DNA from: Roseateles asaccharophilus
GTDB taxonomy: Bacteria > Pseudomonadota > Gammaproteobacteria > Burkholderiales > Burkholderiaceae_C
DNA length: 64,000 bases
Assembly (NCBI RefSeq): GCF_004362405.1
Contig: NZ_SNXE01000012.1
Coordinates: 1 to 64,000 of the forward strand
Direction: 5' to 3'
Both the position numbers and the translations under genes were made by a program. Of the stretch, positions 30,925 to 40,551 are shown one piece after another. The notes under the pieces are model-generated. The model searched no databases. It saw only the letters and a program-made list of their open reading frames with translations, and was not told the origin of the DNA. Within the stretch, counting starts at the first letter, position 1. Each line of letters starts with the position of its first letter.

Positions 30925-32160
30925 ATGGACATCCTGCCCATCCTCTCCACGCTCAAGCGCCACAAGATCGCCGCGGGCCTGATCGTGGTCCAGATCGCGC
31001 TGACCTGCGCCATCGTCTGCAACGCCCTGTTCGTGATCACCGAACGCCTGAAGCTGATCCAGGCCCCCAGCGGCATGGCCGACCGCGAGCTGCTGGTGCT
31101 ACGGGTCGAGGGCCTGAGCCGCAGCCAGAATCCGGAAGCCCAGACCCAGGCCGATCTGGCCGCGCTACGCGCCCTGCCCGGCGTGCGCGCGGCCAGCCTG
31201 GTTTCCCAGCTGCCCTTCGGGCGTAACAGCGTGGCCGAGGGCGTGGGCAGCTCGCCCGACCCTCGTCAGCAGAACATCAATGTCGGGCGCTATGTCGCCA
31301 GCGAGAACTGGCTGCCCACGTTGGGCCTGACACTGGCGGAGGGCCGCGACTTCGAGCCCGCCGAGTACGCCGACGGCGCCCAAGTCTTCAAGCCCGGCGA
31401 GGAGCCCAAGGTGCCGGCCGTCATCATCAACCGTGCACTGGCCGAGCGCATGTTCCCGGGCCGTTCTGCCCTGGGGCAGCCCATCTATGTCTACGGCGCC
31501 ACACCACAGATCGTGGTGGGTGTGCTGGAGCATCTGCCCTCGCCCAACCCCGGCGTGGCGGGTGAGCGCGAGCGCTACAACATGGTGCTGCCGATCCGAC
31601 CCACCTTCCGCGGCGGCATCTATGTGCTGCGGGCAAGCCCGGACGCAGACCGCCAGTCGCTGCTCAAGGCCGCGGCGGCAGCCCTGGAGCAGAGCAGCCA
31701 GGGCGGCAAACGCCTGTTCCGCCAGCAGCGCCTGCTGGAGGAACTGCGCGCCGACTACTACCGCCAGGACCGCTTCATGGTGGGCCTGCTGCTGGGCGTG
31801 TGCGGGGCCATGATGCTGGTCACCGCCTTCGGCATCGTCGGCCTGGCCAGCTTCTGGGTGCAGCAGCGCAGCCGCATGATAGGCACGCGCCGCGCCCTGG
31901 GCGCCAGCCAGGCGCAGATCCTGCGCTACTTCCAGACCGAGAACCTGCTGCTCTCGGCGTTGGGCATCGCGCTGGGCATGGCCCTGGCCTACGGCATCAA
32001 TCTGCTGCTGATGACGCAGTACGAGCTGCCCCGCCTGCCCATGCTCTATCTGCCCCTGGGCGCCCTACTGCTGCTGGGCCTGGGCCAGCTGGCGGTGCTG
32101 GGCCCGGCGCGCCGCGCAGCCGCCCTGCCGCCCAGCCTGGTCATGCGGGGCCTGAATTAA
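30925..32160 (+). CDS. FtsX/MacB-type ABC permease, subunit 2
   Basis: A 411-residue partner of the preceding permease with the same topology: an N-terminal helix (about 16-38), a periplasmic MacB-like domain (LGLTLAEGRDFEPAEY, VPAVIINRALAERMFPG) and three C-terminal helices with RMIGTRRALGASQAQILRY. The two subunits share the fold but differ clearly in sequence, which suggests distinct roles in one heterodimer. MacB itself is a homodimer with the ATPase fused, so this is a split version. It starts 23 bases after subunit 1 and ends 12 bases before the regulator gene. Confidence 0.88.
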   Translation: MDILPILSTLKRHKIAAGLIVVQIALTCAIVCNALFVITERLKLIQAPSGMADRELLVLRVEGLSRSQNPEAQTQADLAALRALPGVRAASLVSQLPFGRNSVAEGVGSSPDPRQQNINVGRYVASENWLPTLGLTLAEGRDFEPAEYADGAQVFKPGEEPKVPAVIINRALAERMFPGRSALGQPIYVYGATPQIVVGVLEHLPSPNPGVAGERERYNMVLPIRPTFRGGIYVLRASPDADRQSLLKAAAAALEQSSQGGKRLFRQQRLLEELRADYYRQDRFMVGLLLGVCGAMMLVTAFGIVGLASFWVQQRSRMIGTRRALGASQAQILRYFQTENLLLSALGIALGMALAYGINLLLMTQYELPRLPMLYLPLGALLLLGLGQLAVLGPARRAAALPPSLVMRGLN

Positions 32161-32172
32161 AGTCGGCCCCCA

Positions 32173-33513
32173 ATGCGCACCGTCCTGATCATTGATGACC
32201 ATCCCGGCGTGGGTGAGGCCCTGTCCCTGCTGCTTTCGCTGCACGATATCCGCCCCCTGGTGGCGCTGGACCCGGCACAAGGCCTGACCCTGCTGGCGCA
32301 GGAGCCGGTGGACCTGGTGATCCAGGACATGAACTTCAGCGCCGACACCACCTCCGGTCAGGAAGGTGAGTCCCTGTTCCGCGCCATACGCGCCGCCCAG
32401 CCCGACCTGCCGGTGATACTGCTGACCGCCTGGACCCATCTGGCCAGCGCCGTGGCCCTGGTCAAGGCCGGCGCCGCCGACTACCTGGCCAAGCCCTGGG
32501 ACGATGCCAAGCTGCTGGCCACGGTAGAGAACCTGCTGGAACTGGCCGAGAGCAGCCGCGCCGCCCAGCAGGGCCGGCGCGAGCGTCAGCAGCGCCGGCA
32601 GGCCCTGGCCCAGCGCTACCGCCTGGAGGGCCTGGTCTGCGCGTCCGAGGCCTTGCTGCGCTGCCTGGAGCTGGCCTGCCAGGTGGCGCGCGCCAGCGCC
32701 CCGGTGCTGATCACCGGCCCCAATGGCAGCGGCAAGGAGCGCGTGGCGGCCATCGTGCATGCCAATTCCGCCGTTCAGCGCGGGCCCTTCGTGGCGGTGA
32801 ACTGCGGCGCCCTGCCCGGCGAGCTGATCGAGGCCGAGCTGTTCGGCTCGGATGCCGGCGCCTTCACCGGCGCCCACCGCGCCCGCGAAGGCCGCTTCGA
32901 AGCGGCTGATGGCGGCACCCTGTTCCTGGACGAGATCGGCAACCTGCCCCTGGCCGGACAGATCAAGCTGCTGCGCGTCTTGGAGACCGGGCGCTTCGAG
33001 CGCCTGGGCTCCAGCCGGACCCAGGAGGTGAAGGTGCGCGTGCTCAGCGCCACCAATGCCGATCTGCGCGCCATGGTGAAGGCCGGCAGCTTCCGCGAGG
33101 ATCTTTACTACCGGCTCAATGTGATCGAGGTGGCCCTTCCGGGCCTGGCTGAGCGCCGTGAGGACATCCTGCCTCTGGCCGAGCATTTCCTGGCCGGCCG
33201 TGCCGCGCTCAGCGAAGGGGCGCGTGCGGCGCTGCTGGCCCATGGCTGGCCGGGCAATGTGCGGGAGCTGAAGAACGCCATCGAGCGCGCCGCCCTGCTG
33301 GCCCAAGGCGCCGCGATCACGGCCGAGCTACTGGCCCTGCCCCCGCCGAATGGCCCGGCCGGCGCCCTGCGCAGTCTGGACGAGCCCAGCCGCGAAGCCG
33401 TGCTGGGCGCCCTGGCCGAGTCGGGGGGCGTGGTCAGCCGCGCCGCCTCGGCCCTGGGCCTCTCGCGCCAAGCCCTGTACCGGCGCATGGAACGCTACGG
33501 CATCGCTGGCTGA
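32173..33513 (+). CDS. Sigma-54-dependent response regulator of the pump operon
   Basis: A 446-residue NtrC-family activator. The receiver has D8-D9, phospho-acceptor Asp52 in VIQDMNF and Lys in AKPW. The AAA+ domain has GPNGSGKE as a Walker A variant (GETGTGKE is usual), an intact GAFTGA loop, and GGTLFLDEIGNLP. A Fis helix-turn-helix ends the protein (RAASALGLSRQALYRRMERYGI). It follows permease 2 by 12 bases and precedes the kinase by 5. The sigma-54 promoter and palindromic sites ahead of the operon make positive autoregulation the likely circuit. Confidence 0.9.
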   Translation: MRTVLIIDDHPGVGEALSLLLSLHDIRPLVALDPAQGLTLLAQEPVDLVIQDMNFSADTTSGQEGESLFRAIRAAQPDLPVILLTAWTHLASAVALVKAGAADYLAKPWDDAKLLATVENLLELAESSRAAQQGRRERQQRRQALAQRYRLEGLVCASEALLRCLELACQVARASAPVLITGPNGSGKERVAAIVHANSAVQRGPFVAVNCGALPGELIEAELFGSDAGAFTGAHRAREGRFEAADGGTLFLDEIGNLPLAGQIKLLRVLETGRFERLGSSRTQEVKVRVLSATNADLRAMVKAGSFREDLYYRLNVIEVALPGLAERREDILPLAEHFLAGRAALSEGARAALLAHGWPGNVRELKNAIERAALLAQGAAITAELLALPPPNGPAGALRSLDEPSREAVLGALAESGGVVSRAASALGLSRQALYRRMERYGIAG

Positions 33514-33518
33514 ACCGC

Positions 33519-34883
33519 ATGCTGCATCGCCTCAACAGCCTGCGCATGCGCCTGGCCCTGGGCCTGGCGACCATGGGCGGTGCCGGCCTGGCGCTGCACG
33601 CGGCGCTCAGTGTCTGGCCCTTGCCACAGCTGCTGAAGCTGGCAGGCCACCCCACGCCGGCCCCCTGGGGCGGCACGGCGCTGACCCTGACCGGCCTGGC
33701 CCTGCTGCCCCTGGCCTGGTGGCTGGCCGGCACCCTGACCGCGCCCCTGAGCCGCCTGCTGCGTGCGCTGGAAGGCGCTGTACTGAGTTACCACGATGGC
33801 GAGTTCGGCAGCTCCGTTGCGGCCCAGGCGCCGGGAGCCAGCACCGAGATGCTCAGCCTGATGCGCCTGCACAGCGAGCTGGGCCAGGCCTTGCGCGAGC
33901 AGCGCCAGCATCTCGCGCAGCGCGAGCTGCTGCTGGACACCGTGGTCCAGAACACGCCGGTGGCCCTCCTGCTGAGCGACGCCAGCGGCCATGTGGTCTA
34001 CACCAATATCGCCGCCCGGCAGTTGCTGGCCGAGGGCCGCAGCCTGCAGGGCAGTCACCTTGACCGCCTGCTGGAGCGCGCCCCCGCCGCCCTGCGCGAA
34101 GCCATGGAGGGCGGCGAGGACGGGCTGTTCAGCGTGGACATCGAGGGCACCGAGGAGCGCTTTCATCTCTCGCGGCGCCAGTTCCAGCTGCAGGGCCGGC
34201 CACACCGTCTGCACCTGCTGCGCCGCATGACGCGCGAGCTCTCGCGCCAGGAGGTGGCGAGCTGGAAGCGGGTGATACGTGTGATCAGCCACGAACTGAA
34301 CAACTCCCTGGCGCCCATATCCTCCCTGTCACACAGCGGCGCCGAGCTGGCGCGGCGGGGTCAGACCGAGCGACTGCCCCAGGTTTTCGCCAGCATTGGC
34401 GAACGCGCCGCCCATCTGCACGACTTTCTGTCGGGCTATGCCCAGTTCGCCAAGCTGCCGGCGCCCCAGCCGGGAGTGGTCGCCTGGGCCCCGTTCCTGG
34501 AGCGCCTGGCGGCGCACTACGCCTTTGTGCTCGAAGGCGAAGCGCCCACCGATCCCGGCCGCTTCGACGCCGCCCAGATCGAGCAGGCCCTGATCAATCT
34601 GCTCAAGAATGCCCACGAGTCGGGCGGCAATCCTGCCGATATCCGGCTGCAGATCCAGTCGCCGCGGGGCCGGGAGCTGCGTCTGGAAGTGCTGGACCGG
34701 GGCCCGGGCATGAGCGAGACGGTGCTCGCCCAGGCCCTGCTGCCCTTCTACTCCACCAAGCGCAGCGGCACCGGCCTGGGCCTGGCCCTGGCGCGCGAGA
34801 TTGCCGAAGCCCATGGCGGTCGCATCACGCTGGCAAACCGCAGCGGCGGCGGCCTGGGCGTGAGCCTCATCCTGCCACGCTAG
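33519..34883 (+). CDS. NtrY-like sensor histidine kinase of the pump operon
   Basis: A 454-residue membrane kinase. Two hydrophobic segments (about 12-32 and 50-70) leave only a very short periplasmic loop, so it probably senses a membrane or cytoplasmic signal, or the state of the pump, rather than a bound periplasmic ligand. A coiled linker and a PAS-like domain (about 140-230, NTPVALLLSDASGHVVYTN) precede phospho-acceptor His258 in VISHELNNSLAPI, an NtrY-type motif. The ATPase domain has INLLKNAHES, DRGPGMS and GTGLGLALAREI. It is the last gene of the seven-gene operon. Confidence 0.88.
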   Translation: MLHRLNSLRMRLALGLATMGGAGLALHAALSVWPLPQLLKLAGHPTPAPWGGTALTLTGLALLPLAWWLAGTLTAPLSRLLRALEGAVLSYHDGEFGSSVAAQAPGASTEMLSLMRLHSELGQALREQRQHLAQRELLLDTVVQNTPVALLLSDASGHVVYTNIAARQLLAEGRSLQGSHLDRLLERAPAALREAMEGGEDGLFSVDIEGTEERFHLSRRQFQLQGRPHRLHLLRRMTRELSRQEVASWKRVIRVISHELNNSLAPISSLSHSGAELARRGQTERLPQVFASIGERAAHLHDFLSGYAQFAKLPAPQPGVVAWAPFLERLAAHYAFVLEGEAPTDPGRFDAAQIEQALINLLKNAHESGGNPADIRLQIQSPRGRELRLEVLDRGPGMSETVLAQALLPFYSTKRSGTGLGLALAREIAEAHGGRITLANRSGGGLGVSLILPR

Positions 34884-34912
34884 GGCCGCGGCACATGTTG
34901 TGGGCGCGGGCC

Positions 34913-35131
34913 TCAGTCCGCTCGCCGGTGCAGCTCGGGCGCAGCATAGTCACGCCCCACGACGGCGCGGGCGTAGAGATAGTTCTCCCGCGCCCGCTCG
35001 CTGAGCGCATCCAGTGGCACACGGCCACGCTCGTCACAGGGAAAGGCCAGGGCGCGACCGGCATCAAACAGTGACTGGAAGCGCAGCTCGTAGCGGGAGG
35101 CCAGGGCCGAAGCGGTGGCAGCGGTTTCCAT
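34913..35131 (-). CDS. Small conserved hypothetical protein (72 aa)
   Basis: A 72-residue soluble protein with YELRFQSLFDAGRALAFPCD and LSERARENYLYARAVVGRDY. I recall similar short proteins in other Burkholderiales, where the AFPCD and SERARxNYxxARAVxG segments are the conserved parts, but I cannot name a family. No signal peptide or membrane segment is visible. It is on the opposite strand to the pump operon, separated by 29 bases, and lies upstream of the SUI1 gene on the same strand order. Confidence 0.6.
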   Translation of the reverse strand: METAATASALASRYELRFQSLFDAGRALAFPCDERGRVPLDALSERARENYLYARAVVGRDYAAPELHRRAD

Positions 35132-35267
35132 GATGGGCTCCTCAAGCAGCGGGTGGGATTGGAACCAGACTAGGCGAGCCCAGGGCCGCTCCGCCGTGCA
35201 AAGGTCTCATCCACCATCCGCAGCCCCCGTGGCCATGGGAGGGTCTGCGCAGAATGTCACGCCGGCC

Positions 35268-35630
35268 TCAGCCGCCCACGCGCTTGACCTTGTGGCCGGC
35301 GGCCGTGAGCCGGGCCATCAGCGTGTCCACATGGTCGCCCTGCACCTCGATCACCCCGTCCTTGACCGTACCGCCCGAACCGCAAGCGGCCTTGAGCTGC
35401 TTGGCCAAGGCCGTCAGGGCCGCATCGTCCAGGTCCAGGCCCCGCACCAAGGTGACGCCCTTGCCCTTGCGGCCCTTGGTTTCGCGGCTGACCCGCACGA
35501 TGCCGTCACCTGCGGGACGGGCTTTGGCCAGCTGCTTGCACCGGCACTGGGCCAGGGACTGGCCACAGTCCGGGCAGAGGCGGCCGGATTCGGTGGAGTA
35601 GACGGGGCGGCTGTCGCGGGCATGCTGCAT
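35268..35630 (-). CDS. SUI1/YciH-family translation initiation factor-like protein
   Basis: A 120-residue protein. The C-terminal two thirds form the eIF1/SUI1 fold (RKGKGVTLVRGLDLDDAALTAL, then LKAACGSGGTVKDGVIEVQGDH). The N-terminus carries four Cys (19, 22, 29, 31; CPDCGQ and CRCK), a possible small zinc site found in bacterial YciH-type proteins. In E. coli, YciH influences initiation fidelity under stress. The start at 35630 is chosen over a longer frame because it leaves this Cys cluster close to the N-terminus. It diverges from the chromate transporter gene across 61 bases. Confidence 0.85.
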   Translation of the reverse strand: MQHARDSRPVYSTESGRLCPDCGQSLAQCRCKQLAKARPAGDGIVRVSRETKGRKGKGVTLVRGLDLDDAALTALAKQLKAACGSGGTVKDGVIEVQGDHVDTLMARLTAAGHKVKRVGG

Positions 35631-35691
35631 GGACGCTATTGGACCGCATCTGTGCGATTGGCCGACATGCGGCCTCGCTATGCTGCACGCC

Positions 35692-37029
35692 ATGAGCAAC
35701 TTGCCCGACCACGACCGCGCGCCCCCTGCCCCTCGCTTTGGCGAGGCCCTGCGCTTCTGGTTCAAGCTGGGCTGCATCAGCTTCGGCGGCCCGGCCGGCC
35801 AGATCGCCCTGATGCATGAGGAGCTGGTGGTGCGCCGACGCTGGATCAGCGAGCGCCGCTTTCTGCATGCCTTGAACTACTGCATGCTGCTGCCCGGCCC
35901 CGAGGCCCAGCAGCTGGCCACCTATATGGGCTGGCTGCTGCACCGCGCCCGCGGCGGCATTGCGGCCGGGGCGCTCTTTGTGCTGCCCTCGCTGCTGCTG
36001 CTGATTGCCCTGTCCTGGCTCTACATGGCCTATGGGCATACCGGCTGGATGAGCGCCCTGTTCTACGGCATCAAGGCCGCCATCACCGCCATCGTGCTGC
36101 AGGCGGCCTGGCGACTGGGACAACGGGTGCTCAGGCGCGACACCCGCCTCTGGACCCTGGCGGGGGCGGCTTTTGTGGCCATCTTTGCGCTGCAGCTGCC
36201 CTTCCCCCTGATCATTGCCGCGGCCGCCCTGCTGGGCTGGCTGTGGCGCGACAGACTGGCACCCACGGCGGGCGGCCATCCGAGCGCCGGCGCGCCAAGT
36301 CCGGGGCTCGCCGTGATCGATGACCACAGCCCGCCGCCGGCTCACGCGCGCTTCAGTCGCCGCCGCCTGGGCTGGCAGCTGCTGGCCGCCGCCCTGCTCT
36401 GGGGCCTGCCCCTGCTGACGCTGTGGAGCCTGCCCCTGCTGCCGCAACTGGGGCTCTTCTTCAGCAAGGCTGCCTTGCTCACCTTTGGGGGGGCCTACGC
36501 GGTGCTGCCCTATGTGTTCCAGGGCGCGGTGCACCAGCACGGCTGGCTGAGCGCCGGCCAGATGATGGACGGCCTGGCCCTGGGCGAAACCACGCCGGGC
36601 CCGCTGATCATGGTGCTGGCCTTTGTGGGCTTTGTGGCCGGCTGGCAAGACCCGGCCCTGCTCGCGGCCCTGCAGGCTGCCCCCTGGGTGGCGGGTGCGC
36701 TGGCGGCCTGCGTGGTGACCTGGTTCACCTTCCTGCCCTCCTTCGTCTTCATCATGGCGGGCGGGCCACTGGTGGAGTCCACCCACGGCAATCTGCGCCT
36801 GAGCGCGCCGCTGACGGCGATCAGCGCCGCGGTGGTGGGCGTGATCCTGAATCTGGCCCTGTTCTTCGCCTACCACCTGCTGTGGCCGCAGGGCTTTGCG
36901 GGCAGCTTCGAAGCCCCGGCCGCCTTGCTGGCCCTGGGCGCAGCCGCGGCCCTGATCTGGGCACGGCGCGGGGTGCTGGAGGTGCTGCTGGTCTGCGCCC
37001 TGCTGGGCTGGGTGATGAAGGCCGTCTGA
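35692..37029 (+). CDS. chrA: Chromate transporter, two-domain ChrA
   Basis: A 445-residue inner-membrane protein of the CHR family in its long, duplicated form. Each half starts with the signature: GCISFGGPAGQIALMHEELV in the first half and KAALLTFGGAYAVLPYV in the second, and MLLPGPEAQQLATYMG and LALGETTPGPLIM mark the paired loops. About ten membrane segments are visible, with a hydrophilic linker near residues 195-225. It exports chromate or a related oxyanion, but many members have no proven substrate. ATG 35692 is chosen; ATG 35680 would add four residues. It is convergent with dusC, only four bases between stops. Confidence 0.9.
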   Translation: MSNLPDHDRAPPAPRFGEALRFWFKLGCISFGGPAGQIALMHEELVVRRRWISERRFLHALNYCMLLPGPEAQQLATYMGWLLHRARGGIAAGALFVLPSLLLLIALSWLYMAYGHTGWMSALFYGIKAAITAIVLQAAWRLGQRVLRRDTRLWTLAGAAFVAIFALQLPFPLIIAAAALLGWLWRDRLAPTAGGHPSAGAPSPGLAVIDDHSPPPAHARFSRRRLGWQLLAAALLWGLPLLTLWSLPLLPQLGLFFSKAALLTFGGAYAVLPYVFQGAVHQHGWLSAGQMMDGLALGETTPGPLIMVLAFVGFVAGWQDPALLAALQAAPWVAGALAACVVTWFTFLPSFVFIMAGGPLVESTHGNLRLSAPLTAISAAVVGVILNLALFFAYHLLWPQGFAGSFEAPAALLALGAAAALIWARRGVLEVLLVCALLGWVMKAV

Positions 37030-37033
37030 ATGC

Positions 37034-37990
37034 TCAGGCCGCGCGGGCCCAGTCCGACTCGGCGGCGCCGAAAAGCGCCAGTTCGAGCTGCTGAGGGTCG
37101 TTCACCGTGCGCAGGCGCTGGTAGGCCTCCTCGGCCTCGGGGTAGCGGCGGCGCAGATAGTGCAGCCACTGCTTGAGCCGCCCGGCCTGGTGGCGCGGTG
37201 CCACATGCTGGCGCACCTGGGCCCAGAAGCGCTGCATCAGGGGCAGCAGCGCCGCCCAGGCCAGGGGCGGGGCCTCGGGACGGGCAATGGCCAGGGCCAG
37301 ACCGGGATCGGCCACCATGCCGCGGCCCAGCATCAGATGCTCGCAGCCGGACTCGGCACGGGCGCGCTGCGCATCCTCGACGGTCCAGATCTCCCCATTG
37401 GCCACCACCGGAATGTCCAGGGCCGCACGCAGCGGCGCAATGCGGTCCCAGAAGGCCGGTGGCTTGTAGCCCTGGGCCTTGGTGCGGCCATGCACCACCA
37501 GCTCGCTGGCCCCGGCGCTGGCAATGGCCTGGGCGCAGTCCAGGCTGCGCGACTCGCATTCATAGCCCAGGCGCATCTTGGCCGAGACCGGGATATGGGC
37601 CGGCACCGCGCGCCGCACCGCGGCCACGATCTGGTGGATCAGCTCCGGCTCGTCCAGCAGCACCGCGCCACCCCGGTGGCGGTTCACGCACTTGGCCGGG
37701 CAGCCGAAATTCAGATCGATGCCCTCGGGCGCCAGCGAGGCCAGTCGCGCCGCGTTTTCGGCCAGGCACACGGGGTCGGAGCCCAGCAGCTGGGCGCGCA
37801 CCGGCACGCCCGCGGCGGTGCGGCTACCCTGGCGCAGCTCGGGCACGATGCGGGTGAACACACGCGCCGGCAGCAGCTGGTCGGTGATGCGTATGAATTC
37901 GGACACGCAGCGGTCTATGCCGCCCACTTGGGTCAGCACATCGCGCAAGATGTGATCCAGCAGGCCCTCCATGGGCGCCAGCAAGAGCAT
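37034..37990 (-). CDS. dusC: tRNA-dihydrouridine synthase C
   Basis: A 318-residue flavoenzyme that reduces uridine in tRNA to dihydrouridine. The start [18 protein letters not shown], the catalytic Cys in [17 protein letters not shown], the [18 protein letters not shown] and NGEIW FMN-phosphate segments, and [10 protein letters not shown] are typical. The MEGLLD opening and length match DusC (which modifies U16) rather than DusA or DusB. ATG 37990 is chosen because it begins the conserved LAPMEG strand; the open frame extends further upstream without similarity. Confidence 0.9.
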   Translation of the reverse strand: MLLLAPMEGLLDHILRDVLTQVGGIDRCVSEFIRITDQLLPARVFTRIVPELRQGSRTAAGVPVRAQLLGSDPVCLAENAARLASLAPEGIDLNFGCPAKCVNRHRGGAVLLDEPELIHQIVAAVRRAVPAHIPVSAKMRLGYECESRSLDCAQAIASAGASELVVHGRTKAQGYKPPAFWDRIAPLRAALDIPVVANGEIWTVEDAQRARAESGCEHLMLGRGMVADPGLALAIARPEAPPLAWAALLPLMQRFWAQVRQHVAPRHQAGRLKQWLHYLRRRYPEAEEAYQRLRTVNDPQQLELALFGAAESDWARAA

Positions 37991-38040
37991 GAGAGGCCTT
38001 ATCCTCGGTCGTTCGCAAAAGGGCGCAGAGCATAGCCCAA

Positions 38041-38142
38041 AGCTCCACAGAGCCTGTGGACAAGTCGGTGCAAGGCCTGCGCAAAATGCACGCAAGTGCC
38101 CGTTGGACGAAGACTTTTCCTGAATCGCCCAAAAATGAGGCA
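38041..38142 (+). repeat. Composite non-coding element, copy S1 (upstream of the BCCT gene)
   Basis: Box 1 is AGCTCCAC, six bases, then TGTGGACAAG (38055-38064) with GTGCA shortly after. Box 2, CGCCC-AAAAATG-AGGCA (38126-38142), starts exactly 71 bases after the T of TGTGGA. ACGCAAGTG in between is shared with copy S2 at the same offset. Box 2 ends 18 bases before the BCCT start codon, with AGGGAG between. Confidence 0.65.
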
Positions 38143-38160
38143 TCACGACTAGGGAGTTCC

Positions 38161-39687
38161 ATGCAACTGATCGTCGCCGCCCTGACCATTGCCGCCCTGG
38201 TGCTCTGGGGCCTGTTTGACCCGGCCGGCATGGCCGGCTTCTTCGACGGCGCCCTGGCCCAGCTCACCCGCAAGCTGGGCTGGCTGTATCTGTGGGTGGT
38301 GCTGGGCCTGGTGATCGCCAGCCTGCTGCTGGCCTTCGGTCGCACCGGCCGCCTGCGCCTGGGCGGCGAGGACGAGGAGCCCGCCTTCTCGCGCGGGGCC
38401 TGGTTCGCCATGCTGTTTGCCGCGGGCATGGGCATAGGCCTGGTGTTCTGGGGAGTGGCCGAGCCCATCTCGCACTACCTCAAGCCGCCGCCGGGGGTGA
38501 CGGCCCTCACGCCCGAGGCCGCCAATGCGGCCATGCGCTACAGCTTCTTCCACTGGGGCCTGCATCCCTGGGCGGTGTACAGCATGGTGGGCCTGGCCAT
38601 CGCCTTCTTCCAGTTCCGGCGCGACAGGCCCGCCCTGATCAGCTCGGTCACCGCCAGCCTGCCCTGGCGCTGGGCGCCGCGCCTGGGCCCGCTGGTGGAC
38701 ACCCTGGCCCTGGTCGCCACGGCCTTTGGCGTGGCCGCCTCCCTGGGCGTGGGGGCCTTGCAGATCAATGCCGGTCTGGCCCGGCTCTTCGACGTGCCGG
38801 TGGGCCTGAGTGCCCAGCTCTCCATCATCGCCGTGACCACGGCCCTGTTCCTGATCTCGGCCGTGACCGGGGTGGAGCGCGGCGTGAAGTGGCTCTCCAG
38901 CGCCAATCTGCTGCTGGCCGCCGGCTTGGCCCTGCTGGTCTTCGTGCTCGGGCCCACGGTGGCCATCATCGACAACCTCAGCAATGCCCTGGGCAACTAT
39001 CTGAGCGAGCTGCTGCGCATGAGCCTCCGCATGACGCCCTTCCGCGACAGCGCCTGGGTGAGTGACTGGACCATCTTCTACTGGGCCTGGTGGATCAGCT
39101 GGTCGCCCTTTGTGGGCGTGTTCATCGCCCGCGTCTCGCGTGGCCGCACCATCAAGGAGTTCGTGCTGGGCACGGTGCTGGCGCCCACGCTGGCGGCGGC
39201 CCTGTGGTTCTCCATCTTCGGTGGCACGGCCCTGCATATGCAGATCTTCGGCGGCCTGCCGATTGCCGAGGCGGTGAGCCAGGATGTGGCCACGGCGATG
39301 TTTGCCGTTTTCGACGCCTTGCCCGGCAGCACCTGGCTCAGCCTCGCGGCCACGGTGCTGGTGCTGGTCTTCTTCGTCACCTCGGGCGACTCCGCCACCC
39401 TGGTGCTGGCCACCATGAGCAGCGGCGGCCGCGCCGATCCGCCCGCACCGCTCAAGCTGCTCTGGGGCCTGCTGGTGGCGGCCATTGCCGCCTGCCTGCT
39501 GGGCGTGGGGGGCATCAAGGCCCTGCAGACTGCCACCATCGTCTTCGCCCTGCCCTTCACCGGGGTGCTGGTGCTGCTGGCTATTGCCCTGTGGCGGGCC
39601 GCCCAGCATGACGAGCAGGCGCTGACCCGCGAGGAGAAGCGGCTGCAGGCCCGCATGCGCCATTTGCTGCCACCGGAAGCACAATGA
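38161..39687 (+). CDS. BCCT-family glycine betaine/choline/carnitine transporter
   Basis: A 508-residue protein with about twelve membrane helices. The helix-3 motif [14 protein letters not shown] and the helix-8 signature [31 protein letters not shown] region (around residues 300-327, with the Trp-rich quaternary-amine box) are both present, as are ALHMQIFGG and [12 protein letters not shown]. It takes up quaternary ammonium compounds, usually driven by Na+ or H+, for osmoprotection or nutrition. ATG 38161 has AGGGAG seven bases upstream; the frame is open further 5', but that part carries the composite repeat S1. The C-terminal tail is short (about 25 residues), so osmosensing by a long tail, as in BetP, is unlikely. 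Confidence 0.92.
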   Translation: MQLIVAALTIAALVLWGLFDPAGMAGFFDGALAQLTRKLGWLYLWVVLGLVIASLLLAFGRTGRLRLGGEDEEPAFSRGAWFAMLFAAGMGIGLVFWGVAEPISHYLKPPPGVTALTPEAANAAMRYSFFHWGLHPWAVYSMVGLAIAFFQFRRDRPALISSVTASLPWRWAPRLGPLVDTLALVATAFGVAASLGVGALQINAGLARLFDVPVGLSAQLSIIAVTTALFLISAVTGVERGVKWLSSANLLLAAGLALLVFVLGPTVAIIDNLSNALGNYLSELLRMSLRMTPFRDSAWVSDWTIFYWAWWISWSPFVGVFIARVSRGRTIKEFVLGTVLAPTLAAALWFSIFGGTALHMQIFGGLPIAEAVSQDVATAMFAVFDALPGSTWLSLAATVLVLVFFVTSGDSATLVLATMSSGGRADPPAPLKLLWGLLVAAIAACLLGVGGIKALQTATIVFALPFTGVLVLLAIALWRAAQHDEQALTREEKRLQARMRHLLPPEAQ

Positions 39688-39788
39688 CGCGCGATCAAAG
39701 TCCGCCAAGGGTCAGGTCTTGATCTCACCGGCGCCGGGCAGCGCTCAGAGGACGTAGACTGCCCGGCCACATAAAGGGAGAACAAGAC

Positions 39789-40004
39789 ATGAAGGGAAAG
39801 TACGACGACATCGTCGAGGCGGTGTGCCAGCAGACGCAAGCCGAGCTGGTATCGCTGATGATCGTCAACGGCGAGCGCGGCTCCGGCCTGAGCGTGGCGG
39901 GCGTTCTCGGCAAAGACGCCCCAGCCGACCGCCGGGCCCAGGTGGCCAAGGCGCTGCGCATGACGGCCGACATGATTGAGGGCCAGGGCGCGGCGACCAA
40001 CTAG
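39789..40004 (+). CDS. Small hypothetical protein (71 aa)
   Basis: A 71-residue soluble protein with no recognised domain. The sequence is helix-rich at both ends (KYDDIVEAVCQQTQAELVSLM and RRAQVAKALRMTADMIEG) around a short Gly-rich turn (NGERGSGLSVAGVLG). A purine-rich ribosome-binding site (AAAGGGAGAA) lies 8-17 bases before the ATG, and codon use matches neighbouring genes, so I regard it as real. It stands alone, about 100 bases after the BCCT gene. Confidence 0.6.
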   Translation: MKGKYDDIVEAVCQQTQAELVSLMIVNGERGSGLSVAGVLGKDAPADRRAQVAKALRMTADMIEGQGAATN

Positions 40005-40032
40005 GCAGAGCCTGCGCAGGACAAGCGCGCGC

Positions 40033-40551
40033 TCAGGCCGGCGGCGCCACCGCCCCCAGCTCCCGCTGCGTCAACCACAGTCGCAGGTCGAACTCCAGCT
40101 GGCCGTAGCGCGGCTCCATATGCTCGCAGAGCTGGTAGAAGGCCTTGTTGTGTTCCAGCTCGCGGATATGGGCCAGTTCGTGGACCACGATCATGCGCAG
40201 GAAGTCGGCCGGGGCCTCCTTGAAGAGTGTGGCCACGCGGATCTCGCGCCGGGTCTTGAGCTTGGAACCCTGCACCGTCTGGGCCCGGGTGTGGGTGCCC
40301 AGGGCGTGCTGGATGACCTTGAGCTTGGCGTCGAAGCAGACCTTGTTGAGCGGCTCGGCATTGCGCATGAAGCGCTGCTTGAGGGCCTGGGTGTAGTCGA
40401 ACAAGGCCTTGTCGCTGCGCACCTCATGACCTTCGGGATAGCGCTCGGCCAGATAGGGCCCCAGCCGGCCCGCCTCGATCAGGCCCTGCACCTGGGCCAG
40501 CAGGGCCGGAGGGTAGCCACTGAGGTACTTCAGCGCGGGAGCGCTGCTCAT
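40033..40551 (-). CDS. YgjP-like zinc metallopeptidase (DUF45)
   Basis: A 172-residue member of the YgjP/WSS-like group. The zinc motif is HELAH at 124-128 in VVHELAHIRELEHNKAFY, with a third His ten residues beyond and an MEP turn (HMEPRY). Upstream, TRREIRVATLFKEAP is conserved in the group. The substrate is unknown; some relatives act on DNA-protein crosslinks. The ATG overlaps the stop of the DUF502 gene by four bases, so both are cotranslated. Confidence 0.8.
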   Translation of the reverse strand: MSSAPALKYLSGYPPALLAQVQGLIEAGRLGPYLAERYPEGHEVRSDKALFDYTQALKQRFMRNAEPLNKVCFDAKLKVIQHALGTHTRAQTVQGSKLKTRREIRVATLFKEAPADFLRMIVVHELAHIRELEHNKAFYQLCEHMEPRYGQLEFDLRLWLTQRELGAVAPPA

